From contig CAZFRE010000005.1 of the NCBI GenBank assembly GCA_964521195.1, positions 62,001 through 126,000 on the forward strand: a stretch of 64,000 nt of DNA, given 5' to 3'. The notes beneath the pieces were generated by a model. It worked only from the letters and a program-made list of their open reading frames with translations, did no database searches and was not told the origin of the DNA. The translations under genes and the position numbers were made by a program. Shown one piece after another: positions 51,560-59,612 of this stretch; position 1 is the stretch's first letter, and every line of letters starts with the position of its first letter. The DNA is from CAWDNM01 sp964521195. GTDB lineage: Bacteria > Actinomycetota > Coriobacteriia > Anaerosomatales > JAAXUF01.

Positions 51560-53133
51560 GCGCGCGCAAGTCAGAGGCTGCCGCGGTACCTCACTCGGAT
51601 CCGCGTCTCGAGACGGTCGTCTCGGAGGCGATGCAACGCGCCGCCGAGGAGCTGTCACGCGAGGCGTGCGACGGGGTCGTCTCAGCTGTGACGGGGCCGG
51701 TGGTCGACGTGCGATTCCGCGGCGAGCTGCCGGCGATCGGTTCGCTGCTCCGGGTCGGTGACCGGCGCCGGGGACTGCCGCTCGAAGCGGTCGAACTGCT
51801 CGGCGGGGGAGTCGTCCGGGCGCTCGCGCTCGGGTCGACCGACGGGCTTGCGCGGGGGACGCGCGTCTACGACACGCAGGCTCCGATCAGCGTGCCGGTC
51901 GGTCCCGGGGTGAAGGGTCGGATGCTGAACTGCGTGGGCGAGCCGACCGACGGGCTCGGACCGGTGAGTGCGCTCGCGCGCTGGCCCATCCGCCGCGAGC
52001 CGGTGCCGTTCGCGCGCGTGAAGACGTTCCCGGAGGTCTTCGAGACCGGTCTGAAGGCGATCGACCTGCTCGCGCCGTTTCCCAGGGGCGGGAAGGTCGC
52101 CCTGTTCGGCGGCGCCGGCGTGGGCAAGACCGTCGTCATCATGGAGTTGATCCGCAACGTCGGTCACGTGCACCAGGGCGTCAGCGTGTTCGGTGGCATC
52201 GGCGAGCGTACGCGCGAGGGCAACGATCTGTGGCTCGAGATGCAACGCTCCAAGGTGCTCGACCGGGCGGTGCTCTACTTCGGCCAGATGAACGAGCCGC
52301 CGGGTGCGCGCTTCAGGCTGCCGTACTGCGCGCTCACCACCGCCGAGTACTTCCGCAACGTCGACCACTCCGACGTGCTGCTGTTCTTCGACAACATCTA
52401 CCGGTTCGTCCAAGCGGGCCTCGAAGTGTCGCTCCTTCGCGCCCGCATCCCGGCCGAGGTCGGCTACCAGCCCACGCTCGCCACCGAGGTGGGCAGCCTC
52501 GAGGAGCGCATCGTCTCGACCGACGACGGCGCCATCACTAGCGTCCAGGCGGTCTACGTGCCCGCCGACGACCTCGCCGATCCAGGTCCGGCGGCGATCT
52601 TCTCGCACCTGGACGCCACGGTGGTGCTCTCGCGGCGCGTCGCCGAGCTGGGTCTGTACCCGGCCATCGACCCGCTGCAGTCCGGCTCGTCGATCCTCGA
52701 GGCCGACTACGTCGGTGCGGAGCATGTCCGCGTCGCTCGCGAGACGAAGTCCTACCTCCAGCGCTACGGAGCGCTCCAAGACCTCATCGCGATCCTCGGT
52801 GTCGAAGAACTCTCCGAGGAGGACAAGACGGTCGTCACCCGTGCCCGCCGTCTCCAGAAATTCCTCTCGCAGCCGTTCTTCGTAGCCGAGCAGTACACCG
52901 GCATCCCCGGTTGCTACGTGCCGATCGCCGAGACGATCCGCGGGTTCTCTGAGATCTGCGCCGGGCACTGCGACAGTATCCCCGAGCAGGCCTTCTTCAT
53001 GGCCGGCACCATTGACGAGGTCATCGACCGGGCACGGGTTGCCGGCGATGCCGGACCTGTCACGACCGAGGCGGCCTCACAGGTCGCCGAGGGGAAGGCG
53101 GCGATGGCGGCGCAGCACCCGGAGGGGGTGTAG
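51556..53133 (+). CDS. atpD: ATP synthase subunit beta, extended
   Basis: The catalytic subunit is 525 residues, against about 470. The core has the P-loop FGGAGVGKTVVIMEL, the catalytic glutamate in GGIGERTREGNDLW, QMNEPPGARFRLP, DNIYRFVQAGLEVS and the DELSEED-type EELSEEDKTVVTRAR. About 38 extra residues are at the start and about 25 at the end (AGPVTTEAASQVAEGKAAMA). Replacement of the usual DNIFRFTQAG by DNIYRFVQAG and of the usual LLGRMP by LLRARIP shows it is divergent. All catalytic residues I can check are present, so it should be active. Confidence 0.93.
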   Translation: MSARKSEAAAVPHSDPRLETVVSEAMQRAAEELSREACDGVVSAVTGPVVDVRFRGELPAIGSLLRVGDRRRGLPLEAVELLGGGVVRALALGSTDGLARGTRVYDTQAPISVPVGPGVKGRMLNCVGEPTDGLGPVSALARWPIRREPVPFARVKTFPEVFETGLKAIDLLAPFPRGGKVALFGGAGVGKTVVIMELIRNVGHVHQGVSVFGGIGERTREGNDLWLEMQRSKVLDRAVLYFGQMNEPPGARFRLPYCALTTAEYFRNVDHSDVLLFFDNIYRFVQAGLEVSLLRARIPAEVGYQPTLATEVGSLEERIVSTDDGAITSVQAVYVPADDLADPGPAAIFSHLDATVVLSRRVAELGLYPAIDPLQSGSSILEADYVGAEHVRVARETKSYLQRYGALQDLIAILGVEELSEEDKTVVTRARRLQKFLSQPFFVAEQYTGIPGCYVPIAETIRGFSEICAGHCDSIPEQAFFMAGTIDEVIDRARVAGDAGPVTTEAASQVAEGKAAMAAQHPEGV

Positions 53134-53136
53134 GCG

Positions 53137-53394
53137 ATGATGTCCGTCGAGATCGTGACGCCGCAGGGCGTGGAGTTCACAGCCGATCGGGTCGAACGCG
53201 TGGTCTTCCGGCGCCGCGAGCCGGCGCACGATCCGGGCAGCGAGATCGTCATCTGTCCGCACCACGCGCCACTGCTCATGCAGACGCAGCCAAGCCGGAT
53301 GCGCATCACTCGCGGGGGCCAGCTCACCGAGTGTTACGTCGCCGGTGGCGTGCTTGAGGTCTATCGGGACCGCATCACGTTGGTGGTGACGTAG
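53137..53394 (+). CDS. atpC: ATP synthase subunit epsilon, short form
   Basis: The 85-residue protein holds only the beta-sandwich domain (VEIVTPQGVEFTADRVERVV, ICPHHAPLLM, ECYVAGGVLEV). The C-terminal two-helix domain, which in other bacteria senses ATP and stops wasteful hydrolysis, is absent; a usual epsilon has about 130-140 residues. The frame ends with a proper stop and the next gene is 80 bases away, so this is not a frameshift that I can see. It is the last gene of the operon. Confidence 0.85.
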   Translation: MMSVEIVTPQGVEFTADRVERVVFRRREPAHDPGSEIVICPHHAPLLMQTQPSRMRITRGGQLTECYVAGGVLEVYRDRITLVVT

Positions 53395-53476
53395 GGCGCG
53401 CGGTCGAGCCGGAGCCGAGTCGCGGCTCGCGAGACGGGGAACATGCAACTGATATCCGCGCGCGGGAAGGCAGCCG

Positions 53477-54766
53477 GTGTCCGACTCCCACACAGCCCGT
53501 TCTATCGTCGCGGCGTATCTCTCATCCAGCGTCCTCTTCGCGCTTGCGACCTCGCTCATCTGGGCGACCAACACGGTCTTCCTCATGCAGGTCGGAGGCC
53601 TGAGTATCTTCCACGTGATGCTCGTCAACGCCGCGTACGTGATCGCGCAGGCGTTCTTCGAGATCCCGACGGGAGTCATCGCCGACACGCTCGGTCGCAA
53701 GGTCTCGTACCTGCTCGGCATCGCGACCATCCTCGCTTCGACCCTGCTCTACGTCGCGGCACCTCGCTACGGATGGGGCCTATGGGGGTTCGGCATCGCG
53801 AGCGTGCTGCTTGGACTCGGATTCACGTTCCAGACCGGAGCGGTCGATGCGTGGCTTGTCGATGCGCTCGACGCCGTGGGCTACGAACAGCCCAAGGACC
53901 GTGTGTTCGCGTGGGGGCAGATGACATTTGGCGTCGGCATGCTCGCGGGCTCGTTGCTGGGGGGACTGCTCGGCCAGGTCAGCCTGTCGCTGCCCTATGT
54001 GATTCGCGCGGCACTGCTCGCGCTCACCTTCGTGTTGGTGCTCGTGCTCTTCCGAGACCTCGGCTTCACGCCTCGTCCGCTCGCCGCATCCAGCTTCGCG
54101 ACCGAGACGAGCGCGGTCTTCTCGGCTGGGGTCAGATTCGGGTGGCGTGACCCGGTCGTGCGTCCGCTGCTGTTCGTGTCGCTTGTGACCGGCGTGTTCA
54201 TGCTGTACGGGTTCTACTCGTGGCAGCCCTACGTTCTGGGGCTGCTCGGCGAGAATGCGGTCTGGCTGCTCGGCGTGGTGCAGGCGGGGCTCTCCCTGGC
54301 GATGATCGGCGGCAACGCACTCGTCAAGCCGGTCATGCGTACCGATGCATGCCGGCGCGATCCGGCGCGCGTGCTTGCGTGGGCGGCCGGAGTCCAGACG
54401 CTCATCGTGTTCGCGATCGCCGCGGTCGGACTGCTCACGCGCACGCCCGGGGTACTCCCCTTCGCCGTGGTGGTCACGCTGTGGATCGCGTGGGGCGTGG
54501 TGTTTGGCGTGATGGGCCCGATCGGCCAGTCCTACCTCAACGAGAACATCCCGTCCGAGCAGCGAGCGACGGTGTTGTCACTGTCGGCATTCTTCGGGGA
54601 TGTGGGTGGAGGTGTGGGGCAGCCTGCCCTGGGCTGGCTCTCCGAGCAGGCGTCCATCGCGGCTGGATGGCTCGTCGGTAGCGTCTTCATGGGGCTCGCT
54701 GTGCCGCTGTACCTTCGCTCGGAACGCGCCGTTGCGGCACGGGGCGATGCGGGGCGCAACGCGTGA
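53477..54766 (+). CDS. MFS transporter
   Basis: The 429-residue protein has about twelve membrane helices. The loop 2-3 signature is GVIADTLGRKVSYLLG, and EIPTGVIAD precedes it. The sequence near ATSLIWATNTVFLMQVGG fits the MFS group often given as tetracycline-type or multidrug exporters. It starts at GTG 53477 behind GGGAAGG and ends just before the tRNA-Leu on the other strand. No substrate can be named. Confidence 0.75.
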   Translation: MSDSHTARSIVAAYLSSSVLFALATSLIWATNTVFLMQVGGLSIFHVMLVNAAYVIAQAFFEIPTGVIADTLGRKVSYLLGIATILASTLLYVAAPRYGWGLWGFGIASVLLGLGFTFQTGAVDAWLVDALDAVGYEQPKDRVFAWGQMTFGVGMLAGSLLGGLLGQVSLSLPYVIRAALLALTFVLVLVLFRDLGFTPRPLAASSFATETSAVFSAGVRFGWRDPVVRPLLFVSLVTGVFMLYGFYSWQPYVLGLLGENAVWLLGVVQAGLSLAMIGGNALVKPVMRTDACRRDPARVLAWAAGVQTLIVFAIAAVGLLTRTPGVLPFAVVVTLWIAWGVVFGVMGPIGQSYLNENIPSEQRATVLSLSAFFGDVGGGVGQPALGWLSEQASIAAGWLVGSVFMGLAVPLYLRSERAVAARGDAGRNA

Positions 54767-54773
54767 GTCTTAG

Positions 54774-54859
54774 TGGTGCCCGGGGTGGGATTCGAACCCA
54801 CACGGGGTTTCCCCCAGAGGTTTTTGAGACCTCCGTGTCTGCCATTCCACCACCCGGGC
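54774..54859 (-). tRNA. tRNA-Leu (CAA)
   Basis: On the minus strand the 7-base acceptor GCCCGGG pairs with CCCGGGC, and CCA is encoded. The anticodon loop CTCAAAA gives CAA, reading UUG. The long variable arm (TGGGGGAAACCCC) is of class II, and the T-loop is GGTTCGAATCC. It lies eight bases after the MFS gene, converging. Confidence 0.95.
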
Positions 54860-54923
54860 ACTGGCGCAACGCCGAGTATAGCGGCACGATCGCACCTGTG
54901 CGACCTGCGCGTATACTGCGCTC

Positions 54924-56360
54924 ATGGCAGCGAGAGACCCGATATCCCAGCTCCCCGAGCCGGCGCGAACCCACATGGCGAACGTCGCCGCGAACCTGCA
55001 GCTGGTCGCGGACATGGGCTACGGCGATGTGGCGTTGGCGCTCGCCGACCGCAGCGGGAGGCTGACGGTCGTCGCGGATGCCCGTCCCAACACCGCCGTG
55101 GCGCCGTTCGCGTCCTCGCGCATCGGTCGCGTGCTGCAGCCGGATGACGAGCCCGAGGCGTACGCGGCGCTTGGTTCCGGCAAGCTCGTCGCTGACGGGC
55201 GCCGCCGCGTCGCGCGCGGTATCAGCTACTCCACGTCGGCCTGGCCGATCGGTCGTCCCGAGCCCTACGCCGTGGTTCTCCGAGATCTCGCCGAGCAGGT
55301 CCTCGAGTCGTCGGGTGCGATGGAGACCGCCTTCATGGACGTTGCGGAGGAACTCATCGACCTCCTGGGCGAGGCCACCCTGTGCGACGTGCGTACCGGT
55401 GAGCCGTTCGCGACGGTGCGAACCGCGGGTGATGGCGTGATGCGCGTGAACGCCTCGGGGCAGATCTCGTACGCCTCGCCAAACGCTGTCAACATCATGC
55501 GGCTCGCCGGCGCAGACAGCTCGCTCGCGGGGCTTCAGGCCTCGTCGCTGCCGGGAGGCGGCTTCGGCATCTCTCCCGTGCTCGGCACGCGCGCTGCGAT
55601 CGCGGTCGACACCGAGGTGGCCGACCGCGTGCTCGGCTACCGCAGTATCGGCCTTCCCGCAGGCGCTGTGGTCCTCGTCGAGGACATGACCGAGGCGCGT
55701 CGCCGAGAGGCAGAGATCAAGGTCAAGGAGGCCACCATCCGTGAGGTCCACCACCGGGTGAAGAACAACCTGCAGACCATCGCGTCGCTCCTGCGGATAC
55801 AGGCGCGCCGCAGCGACTCCGATGAGGCGCGTCGCGCGCTCGCGGAGGCCACCGAACGAGTGAGCTCGATGGCCGTGGTGCACGACCTGCTCGCCGGATC
55901 CGACGAGGAACTCGTCGACTTCGCGGCGGCGGCGCGCACTGTGACCGACCTCGTGCGCCGCGGGCTGGTGGGAGAGGGCAGCGGCATCGAGGTGGCGGTC
56001 GAGGGCTCGACCGGTGACGTCGACGCCCACACGGCGACGTCGCTCGCGCTTGCGGTCGCCGAACTCGTGCACAACGCGCTCGAGCACGGCATGGCCGAGC
56101 GCGATGAGGGGCGTGTCGTCGTGTCCATGCGCCGCGTCGCGGGCGAGCTCGTGCTCACGGTGCGCGACGACGGCGTGGGGCTCCCCGAGGATTTCGAGCC
56201 GGTCGGCTCGGCCAACCTCGGTCTTGCCATCGTACGAACGGTGGTCGAGGACGACCTGCGCGGTACGCTCGGCTTCTCGAGAGGTCGCGGGACCACGGTC
56301 ACCGTACGCGTCCCCCTCGTCGAAGACACATCCCCATCCGGCCCCAAAGCGAAAGGCTGA
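54924..56360 (+). CDS. Sensor histidine kinase, PdtaS-like (HisKA_2)
   Basis: The 478-residue cytoplasmic kinase has no membrane helix. Residues 1-150 look like the GAF-type Histidine_kinase_N domain; a PAS-like domain follows (about 165-265, TVRTAGDGVMRVNASGQISY). The HisKA_2 phospho-site is IREVHHRVKNNLQTIASLL (His near 275), and the HWE/HATPase domain has LAVAELVHNALEHGM and DDGVGLP. The layout is that of mycobacterial PdtaS. The partner ANTAR regulator is six bases on. The signal is unknown. Confidence 0.88.
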   Translation: MAARDPISQLPEPARTHMANVAANLQLVADMGYGDVALALADRSGRLTVVADARPNTAVAPFASSRIGRVLQPDDEPEAYAALGSGKLVADGRRRVARGISYSTSAWPIGRPEPYAVVLRDLAEQVLESSGAMETAFMDVAEELIDLLGEATLCDVRTGEPFATVRTAGDGVMRVNASGQISYASPNAVNIMRLAGADSSLAGLQASSLPGGGFGISPVLGTRAAIAVDTEVADRVLGYRSIGLPAGAVVLVEDMTEARRREAEIKVKEATIREVHHRVKNNLQTIASLLRIQARRSDSDEARRALAEATERVSSMAVVHDLLAGSDEELVDFAAAARTVTDLVRRGLVGEGSGIEVAVEGSTGDVDAHTATSLALAVAELVHNALEHGMAERDEGRVVVSMRRVAGELVLTVRDDGVGLPEDFEPVGSANLGLAIVRTVVEDDLRGTLGFSRGRGTTVTVRVPLVEDTSPSGPKAKG

Positions 56361-56366
56361 TCGACT

Positions 56367-56936
56367 GTGCGTGTGCTCATCGCTGAAGACGAAGCACTTA
56401 TCCGCATGGACCTGCGCGAGATGCTCACCGAACAGGGCCACGAGGTCGTCGGGGAGGCGCGCGATGGTGCGGAGGCGGTCGAGCTCGCGCGCTCGCTCAG
56501 GCCCGACATCGTCTTCATGGATATCAACATGCCGGTGATGACCGGTGTTGAAGCCGCCGGGATCATCGGTTCCGAGCGAATCGCGCCGGTCGTGATGGTG
56601 ACGGCATTCTCGCAGGCCGGCTACGTCGAGGAGGCCGCCGCGGCGGGTGCGATGGCCTACGTGGTCAAGCCGTTCTCAGCAGCCGACGTCATCCCTGCGA
56701 TGAGCGTCGCGGCGTCCCGCTACGCCGAGGCGATCTCCCTCGCCGACGAGGTCACGGACCTCACGGAGCGCCTTGAGACGCGGAAGGTGGTCGACCGTGC
56801 GAAGGGTCTCCTGATGTCGCGGGGGATGAGCGAGCCCGAGGCGTTCAAGCGGCTGCAGAAGCTCGCGATGGACAAGCGCAAGACGCTTCGACAGATCGCC
56901 GAGGCGATACTCCTCGCCGAGGAAGCCGCATCATAG
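56367..56936 (+). CDS. Response regulator with ANTAR RNA-binding domain, PdtaR-like
   Basis: The 189-residue protein joins a receiver domain (LIAEDEALIRMDLREML, phospho-Asp near 52 in IVFMDINMPVMTG, Lys in YVVKPFSAADV) to a C-terminal ANTAR domain (about 125-185: VDRAKGLLMSRGMSEPEAFK). ANTAR proteins bind paired hexaloop hairpins in RNA and stop terminators forming. Pairing with the kinase before it is clear. The GTG start is used. Confidence 0.92.
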   Translation: MRVLIAEDEALIRMDLREMLTEQGHEVVGEARDGAEAVELARSLRPDIVFMDINMPVMTGVEAAGIIGSERIAPVVMVTAFSQAGYVEEAAAAGAMAYVVKPFSAADVIPAMSVAASRYAEAISLADEVTDLTERLETRKVVDRAKGLLMSRGMSEPEAFKRLQKLAMDKRKTLRQIAEAILLAEEAAS

Positions 56937-56973
56937 AGGACCTCCTTCGCATACGACTAAGAATATAAGGTAC

Positions 56974-57003
56974 TTGGTAGTCATGAGTAAGGTTTGTTAG
57001 ACT
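56974..57003 (+). promoter_or_regulatory. Promoter of the Lrp-family gene
   Basis: TTGGTA (56974) and TAGACT (56998) are 18 bases apart, in an A+T-rich patch rare for this window. The start codon is 32 bases on. The patch ACTAAGAATATAAGG just upstream may hold the regulator's own site. Confidence 0.5.
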
Positions 57004-57034
57004 CTGAGGGCATATCACCTTCAGAGGAGCCATC

Positions 57035-57490
57035 ATGGACGCCATCGATCTCCAAATCATACGACTGCTGACCGAGTACGGGCGCATGACGTTCTCCGAG
57101 CTCGCAGAGCGCGTGGGACTGTCAGGACCCTCGACAGCCGATCGCGTCCGACGGCTCGAGGAGCGTGGCGTCATCGCGGGCTACCATGCCGTCGTGGACC
57201 CCGCATCCATCGGTCTCGGACTCACGGCATTCGTAGCGGTGACGCTTTCGAGTCCCGCCGGCCGGGAGCGGTTCCTTGAGGCGCTCTCGGCACTGCCGCA
57301 GGTCGTCGAGTGCCATCACATCGCGGGCGATGACGACTACCTGCTCAAGGTGCACACCGCAGGAACAAGCGGTCTGGAGAGTCTCGTGAGCGACGGCCTG
57401 AAGGCCGTGCCCGGTGTTGCGCGCACGCGTACCACCGTCGTGCTCTCCTCGCCGTACGAGCGGGCTCTCGCGCCCATGGGCGAGGCCTGA
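57035..57490 (+). CDS. Lrp/AsnC family regulator
   Basis: The 151-residue protein starts with the family HTH (AIDLQIIRLLTEYGRMTFSE, GLSGPSTADRVRRLEERG), a linker strand VIAGYHAVVDP, and the RAM ligand domain (AFVAVTLSSPAGRERF, VVECHHIAGDDDYLLKVHT). Such proteins form octamers and sense amino acids. Its end is four bases from a LysE-type exporter, so it probably controls export of an amino acid, in the same manner as LysG-like pairs. The ATG has AGAGGAG in front. Confidence 0.9.
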   Translation: MDAIDLQIIRLLTEYGRMTFSELAERVGLSGPSTADRVRRLEERGVIAGYHAVVDPASIGLGLTAFVAVTLSSPAGRERFLEALSALPQVVECHHIAGDDDYLLKVHTAGTSGLESLVSDGLKAVPGVARTRTTVVLSSPYERALAPMGEA

Positions 57491-57494
57491 GGTT

Positions 57495-58124
57495 GTGGAT
57501 GCCGCTGCGCTGTTCCTGCGCACGTTCCTCGTAGGTGTCGCGGTGGCGGCCCCGGTGGGCGCGATGGGCGTCTTGTGCATGCAGCGCACGGTTGCGCGTG
57601 GGTGGCGCGCCGGCATGGTCACGGGTATGGGGATCGCGACCGCCGACGGCATCTATGGCGGCCTCGCTGCGTTCGGAGTCGCTGCCATCGCCAACGGTCT
57701 GGTCTCGCTGCAGGGTCCGCTCCGTATCGTCGGGGGCTTGGTGTTGGTGTGGATGGGATGGCGTGCGGTCATGACGCCGCCGGTTCACGATGGCTCGGCC
57801 GACACGAGCGCAGCGGGCTACGCTGCGGTGTATGTGGGGTCAGTGGGTCTGACCCTCGCCAACCCCATGACGATCATGGCGTTCGCAGCGGTGTTCGCAG
57901 GTGCGGGCCTCGCCGCACAACCAGGTACGGGAGCCGCGCTTGTGGCCACCGTGGGCGTCGCATGCGGGTCGCTGAGCTGGTGGGTGGCGCTCACGTCGGC
58001 AACGGCGGCGGCCCGACACGCGGCGGGCGACAACCTCGTGCGTTGGGTCAACCGCACCTCAGGTGTCGTCATCATCGGCTTCGGTCTGCTCGCGCTCGTG
58101 GCCGGAGTGTCGATCGTCGTGTGA
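57495..58124 (+). CDS. LysE/RhtB family amino acid exporter
   Basis: The 209-residue membrane protein has six helices and the LysE start FLVGVAVAAPVGAMGVLCMQ with GWRAGMVTGMGIATADGIYG, and NPMTIMAF in the middle. It should pump out an amino acid. GTG 57495 just after the Lrp gene is used; the frame back to 57414 overlaps that gene and is shadow. The ribosome site is weak (TGAGG), fitting coupling to the regulator gene. Confidence 0.82.
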   Translation: MDAAALFLRTFLVGVAVAAPVGAMGVLCMQRTVARGWRAGMVTGMGIATADGIYGGLAAFGVAAIANGLVSLQGPLRIVGGLVLVWMGWRAVMTPPVHDGSADTSAAGYAAVYVGSVGLTLANPMTIMAFAAVFAGAGLAAQPGTGAALVATVGVACGSLSWWVALTSATAAARHAAGDNLVRWVNRTSGVVIIGFGLLALVAGVSIVV

Positions 58125-58154
58125 ACGTTCGACACCTGACGCGGCGCGTCAGGT

Positions 58155-59483
58155 TCATAGAAGCGGCAGGTACTCGTCCACTTCCCACTGCGTCACCCGT
58201 GTGCGGTACTGGTGCCACTCGATCCGCTTGTTCCGGATCAGCCAGTCGAAGACCTGATCGCCGAGCGCCTCGCGCAAGAGATCGCTCTTCTCCAGCTCGT
58301 CTATGGCTTCCTTGAGGCTTTCGGGCAGCTGGCCGATGCCTGCGGCCGCCCGCTGTTCGGGAGTCATCTCGTACACGTCGTCGGTGACGTCGGGGGGAAG
58401 CTCGAGGCCGCGTTCGATACCGTCGAGCCCCGCTGCGAGCATGACCGAGAAGGCGAGATACGGGTTGCACGCAGGGTCCGGCGAACGCAGCTCGATACGG
58501 GTCGCCTTCTCCTTGCCCGGCTTGTACATCGGGACGCGGACCAGTGCGGAGCGGTTGCGATGAGCCCAGCAGACGTGCACCGGTGCCTCGTAGCCAGAGA
58601 CAAGCCGCTTGTAAGAGTTCACCCACTGGTTGGTGACCGCGCTGATCGGTCGCGCGTGGTGAAGCAGTCCGGCCATGTATCCCTTGGCAGCTTGCGACAG
58701 GTGGTACTCGTCGCTCGGGTCGTAGAATGCGTTCGAGTCGCCCCTGAACAGCGATTGGTGCACGTGCATGCCGCTTCCGGCCTCACCGAAGATCGGCTTG
58801 GGCATGAAGGTCGCGTACAAGTCGTTGAGCTGGGCGACCTCCTTGACCACGAGTCGGTACGTCATCACAGCATCGGCCATGCGGAGCGCCTCGTTGTAGC
58901 GCAGGTCGATCTCGTGCTGGCTCGGGCCCACTTCGTGGTGGCTGTACTCGACCTGGATACCGAAGCTCTTGAGCGTGCGCACCGTCTTGTTGCGCAGGTC
59001 CACCGCGAGATCGCGGGTGGTCTGGTCGAAGTAGGTTCCCTGGTCGACGACCTCAGGCGTGACGTCGTTCTTCAGGTAGTAGTACTCCAGCTCGGGGCCG
59101 ACATAGAACGTATAGCCCAGCTCGGCCGCTCGCTTGAGATTTCGCTTGAGCACGTAGCGCGGATCACCCTCATAGGGCGAACCGTCCGGCCGTACGATAT
59201 CGCAAAACATCGTGGCAACAGGCTGACCGTCCTGTCGCCACGGCAGGATCTGCAGCGTCGTCGGGTCTGGAAGCGCGATCATGTCCGACTCCTGGATCCG
59301 GGCGAATCCCTGGATCGAGGACCCGTCGAAGCCCATGCCTTCGGAGAGTGCGGTATCGAGTTCGTCGATCGTGATGACGAACGTCTTGAGGAACCCGAGG
59401 ATGTCCGTGAACCACAGATGGATGAACTCGACATCCTGCTCAACAATCGCGGCAGCAGCTTCGGTGCGCAGGTGCTGTGGCAT
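58155..59483 (-). CDS. glnA: Glutamine synthetase type I
   Basis: GlnA joins ammonia and glutamate. The 442-residue enzyme starts with EFIHLWFTDILGFLKTFVIT and has SEGMGFDGSSIQGF, the metal sites YVGPELEYYYLK and GSGMHVHQSLF, and the ATP/glutamate block NRSALVRVPMY. Length and lack of an NLYDLP adenylylation loop point to the GSI-alpha kind, controlled by feedback. It diverges from a glutamate-synthase-like gene, giving a two-gene ammonia assimilation locus with paired repeats between them. Confidence 0.95.
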   Translation of the reverse strand: MPQHLRTEAAAAIVEQDVEFIHLWFTDILGFLKTFVITIDELDTALSEGMGFDGSSIQGFARIQESDMIALPDPTTLQILPWRQDGQPVATMFCDIVRPDGSPYEGDPRYVLKRNLKRAAELGYTFYVGPELEYYYLKNDVTPEVVDQGTYFDQTTRDLAVDLRNKTVRTLKSFGIQVEYSHHEVGPSQHEIDLRYNEALRMADAVMTYRLVVKEVAQLNDLYATFMPKPIFGEAGSGMHVHQSLFRGDSNAFYDPSDEYHLSQAAKGYMAGLLHHARPISAVTNQWVNSYKRLVSGYEAPVHVCWAHRNRSALVRVPMYKPGKEKATRIELRSPDPACNPYLAFSVMLAAGLDGIERGLELPPDVTDDVYEMTPEQRAAAGIGQLPESLKEAIDELEKSDLLREALGDQVFDWLIRNKRIEWHQYRTRVTQWEVDEYLPLL

Positions 59484-59502
59484 GCCGTCTCACGCTCCCC
59501 GT

Positions 59503-59535
59503 GTTTCGTACGCATTTCGGCCAGGTTTCGTACGC
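59503..59535. repeat. Direct repeats GTTTCGTACGC in the glnA/glutamate synthase gap
   Basis: GTTTCGTACGC occurs exactly twice, at 59503-59513 and 59525-59535, 22 bases (two helical turns) apart. The second copy ends one base before the -35 of the rightward gene. It looks like an operator shared by two nitrogen genes. On the other strand each copy reads GCGTACGAAAC, with a slight likeness to actinobacterial GlnR sites. Confidence 0.6.
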
Positions 59536-59536
59536 G

Positions 59537-59565
59537 TTGCATTATGAACCAGAATGTCGCATAAA
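59537..59565 (+). promoter_or_regulatory. Promoter of the glutamate synthase-like gene
   Basis: TTGCAT (59537) and CATAAA (59560) are 17 bases apart. The direct repeat pair is just upstream. AAGGGGG lies 10 bases before the ATG at 59613. Confidence 0.5.
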
Positions 59566-59612
59566 GGCCCTACCCGTGAATCGGTACGGGACAGCTACAA
59601 GGGGGTAAGCGC

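Noticed and set aside
58212..59564. Open frame of 450 codons on the plus strand opposite glnA
   Set aside because: Antisense shadow of glutamine synthetase, which has full motifs on the minus strand.
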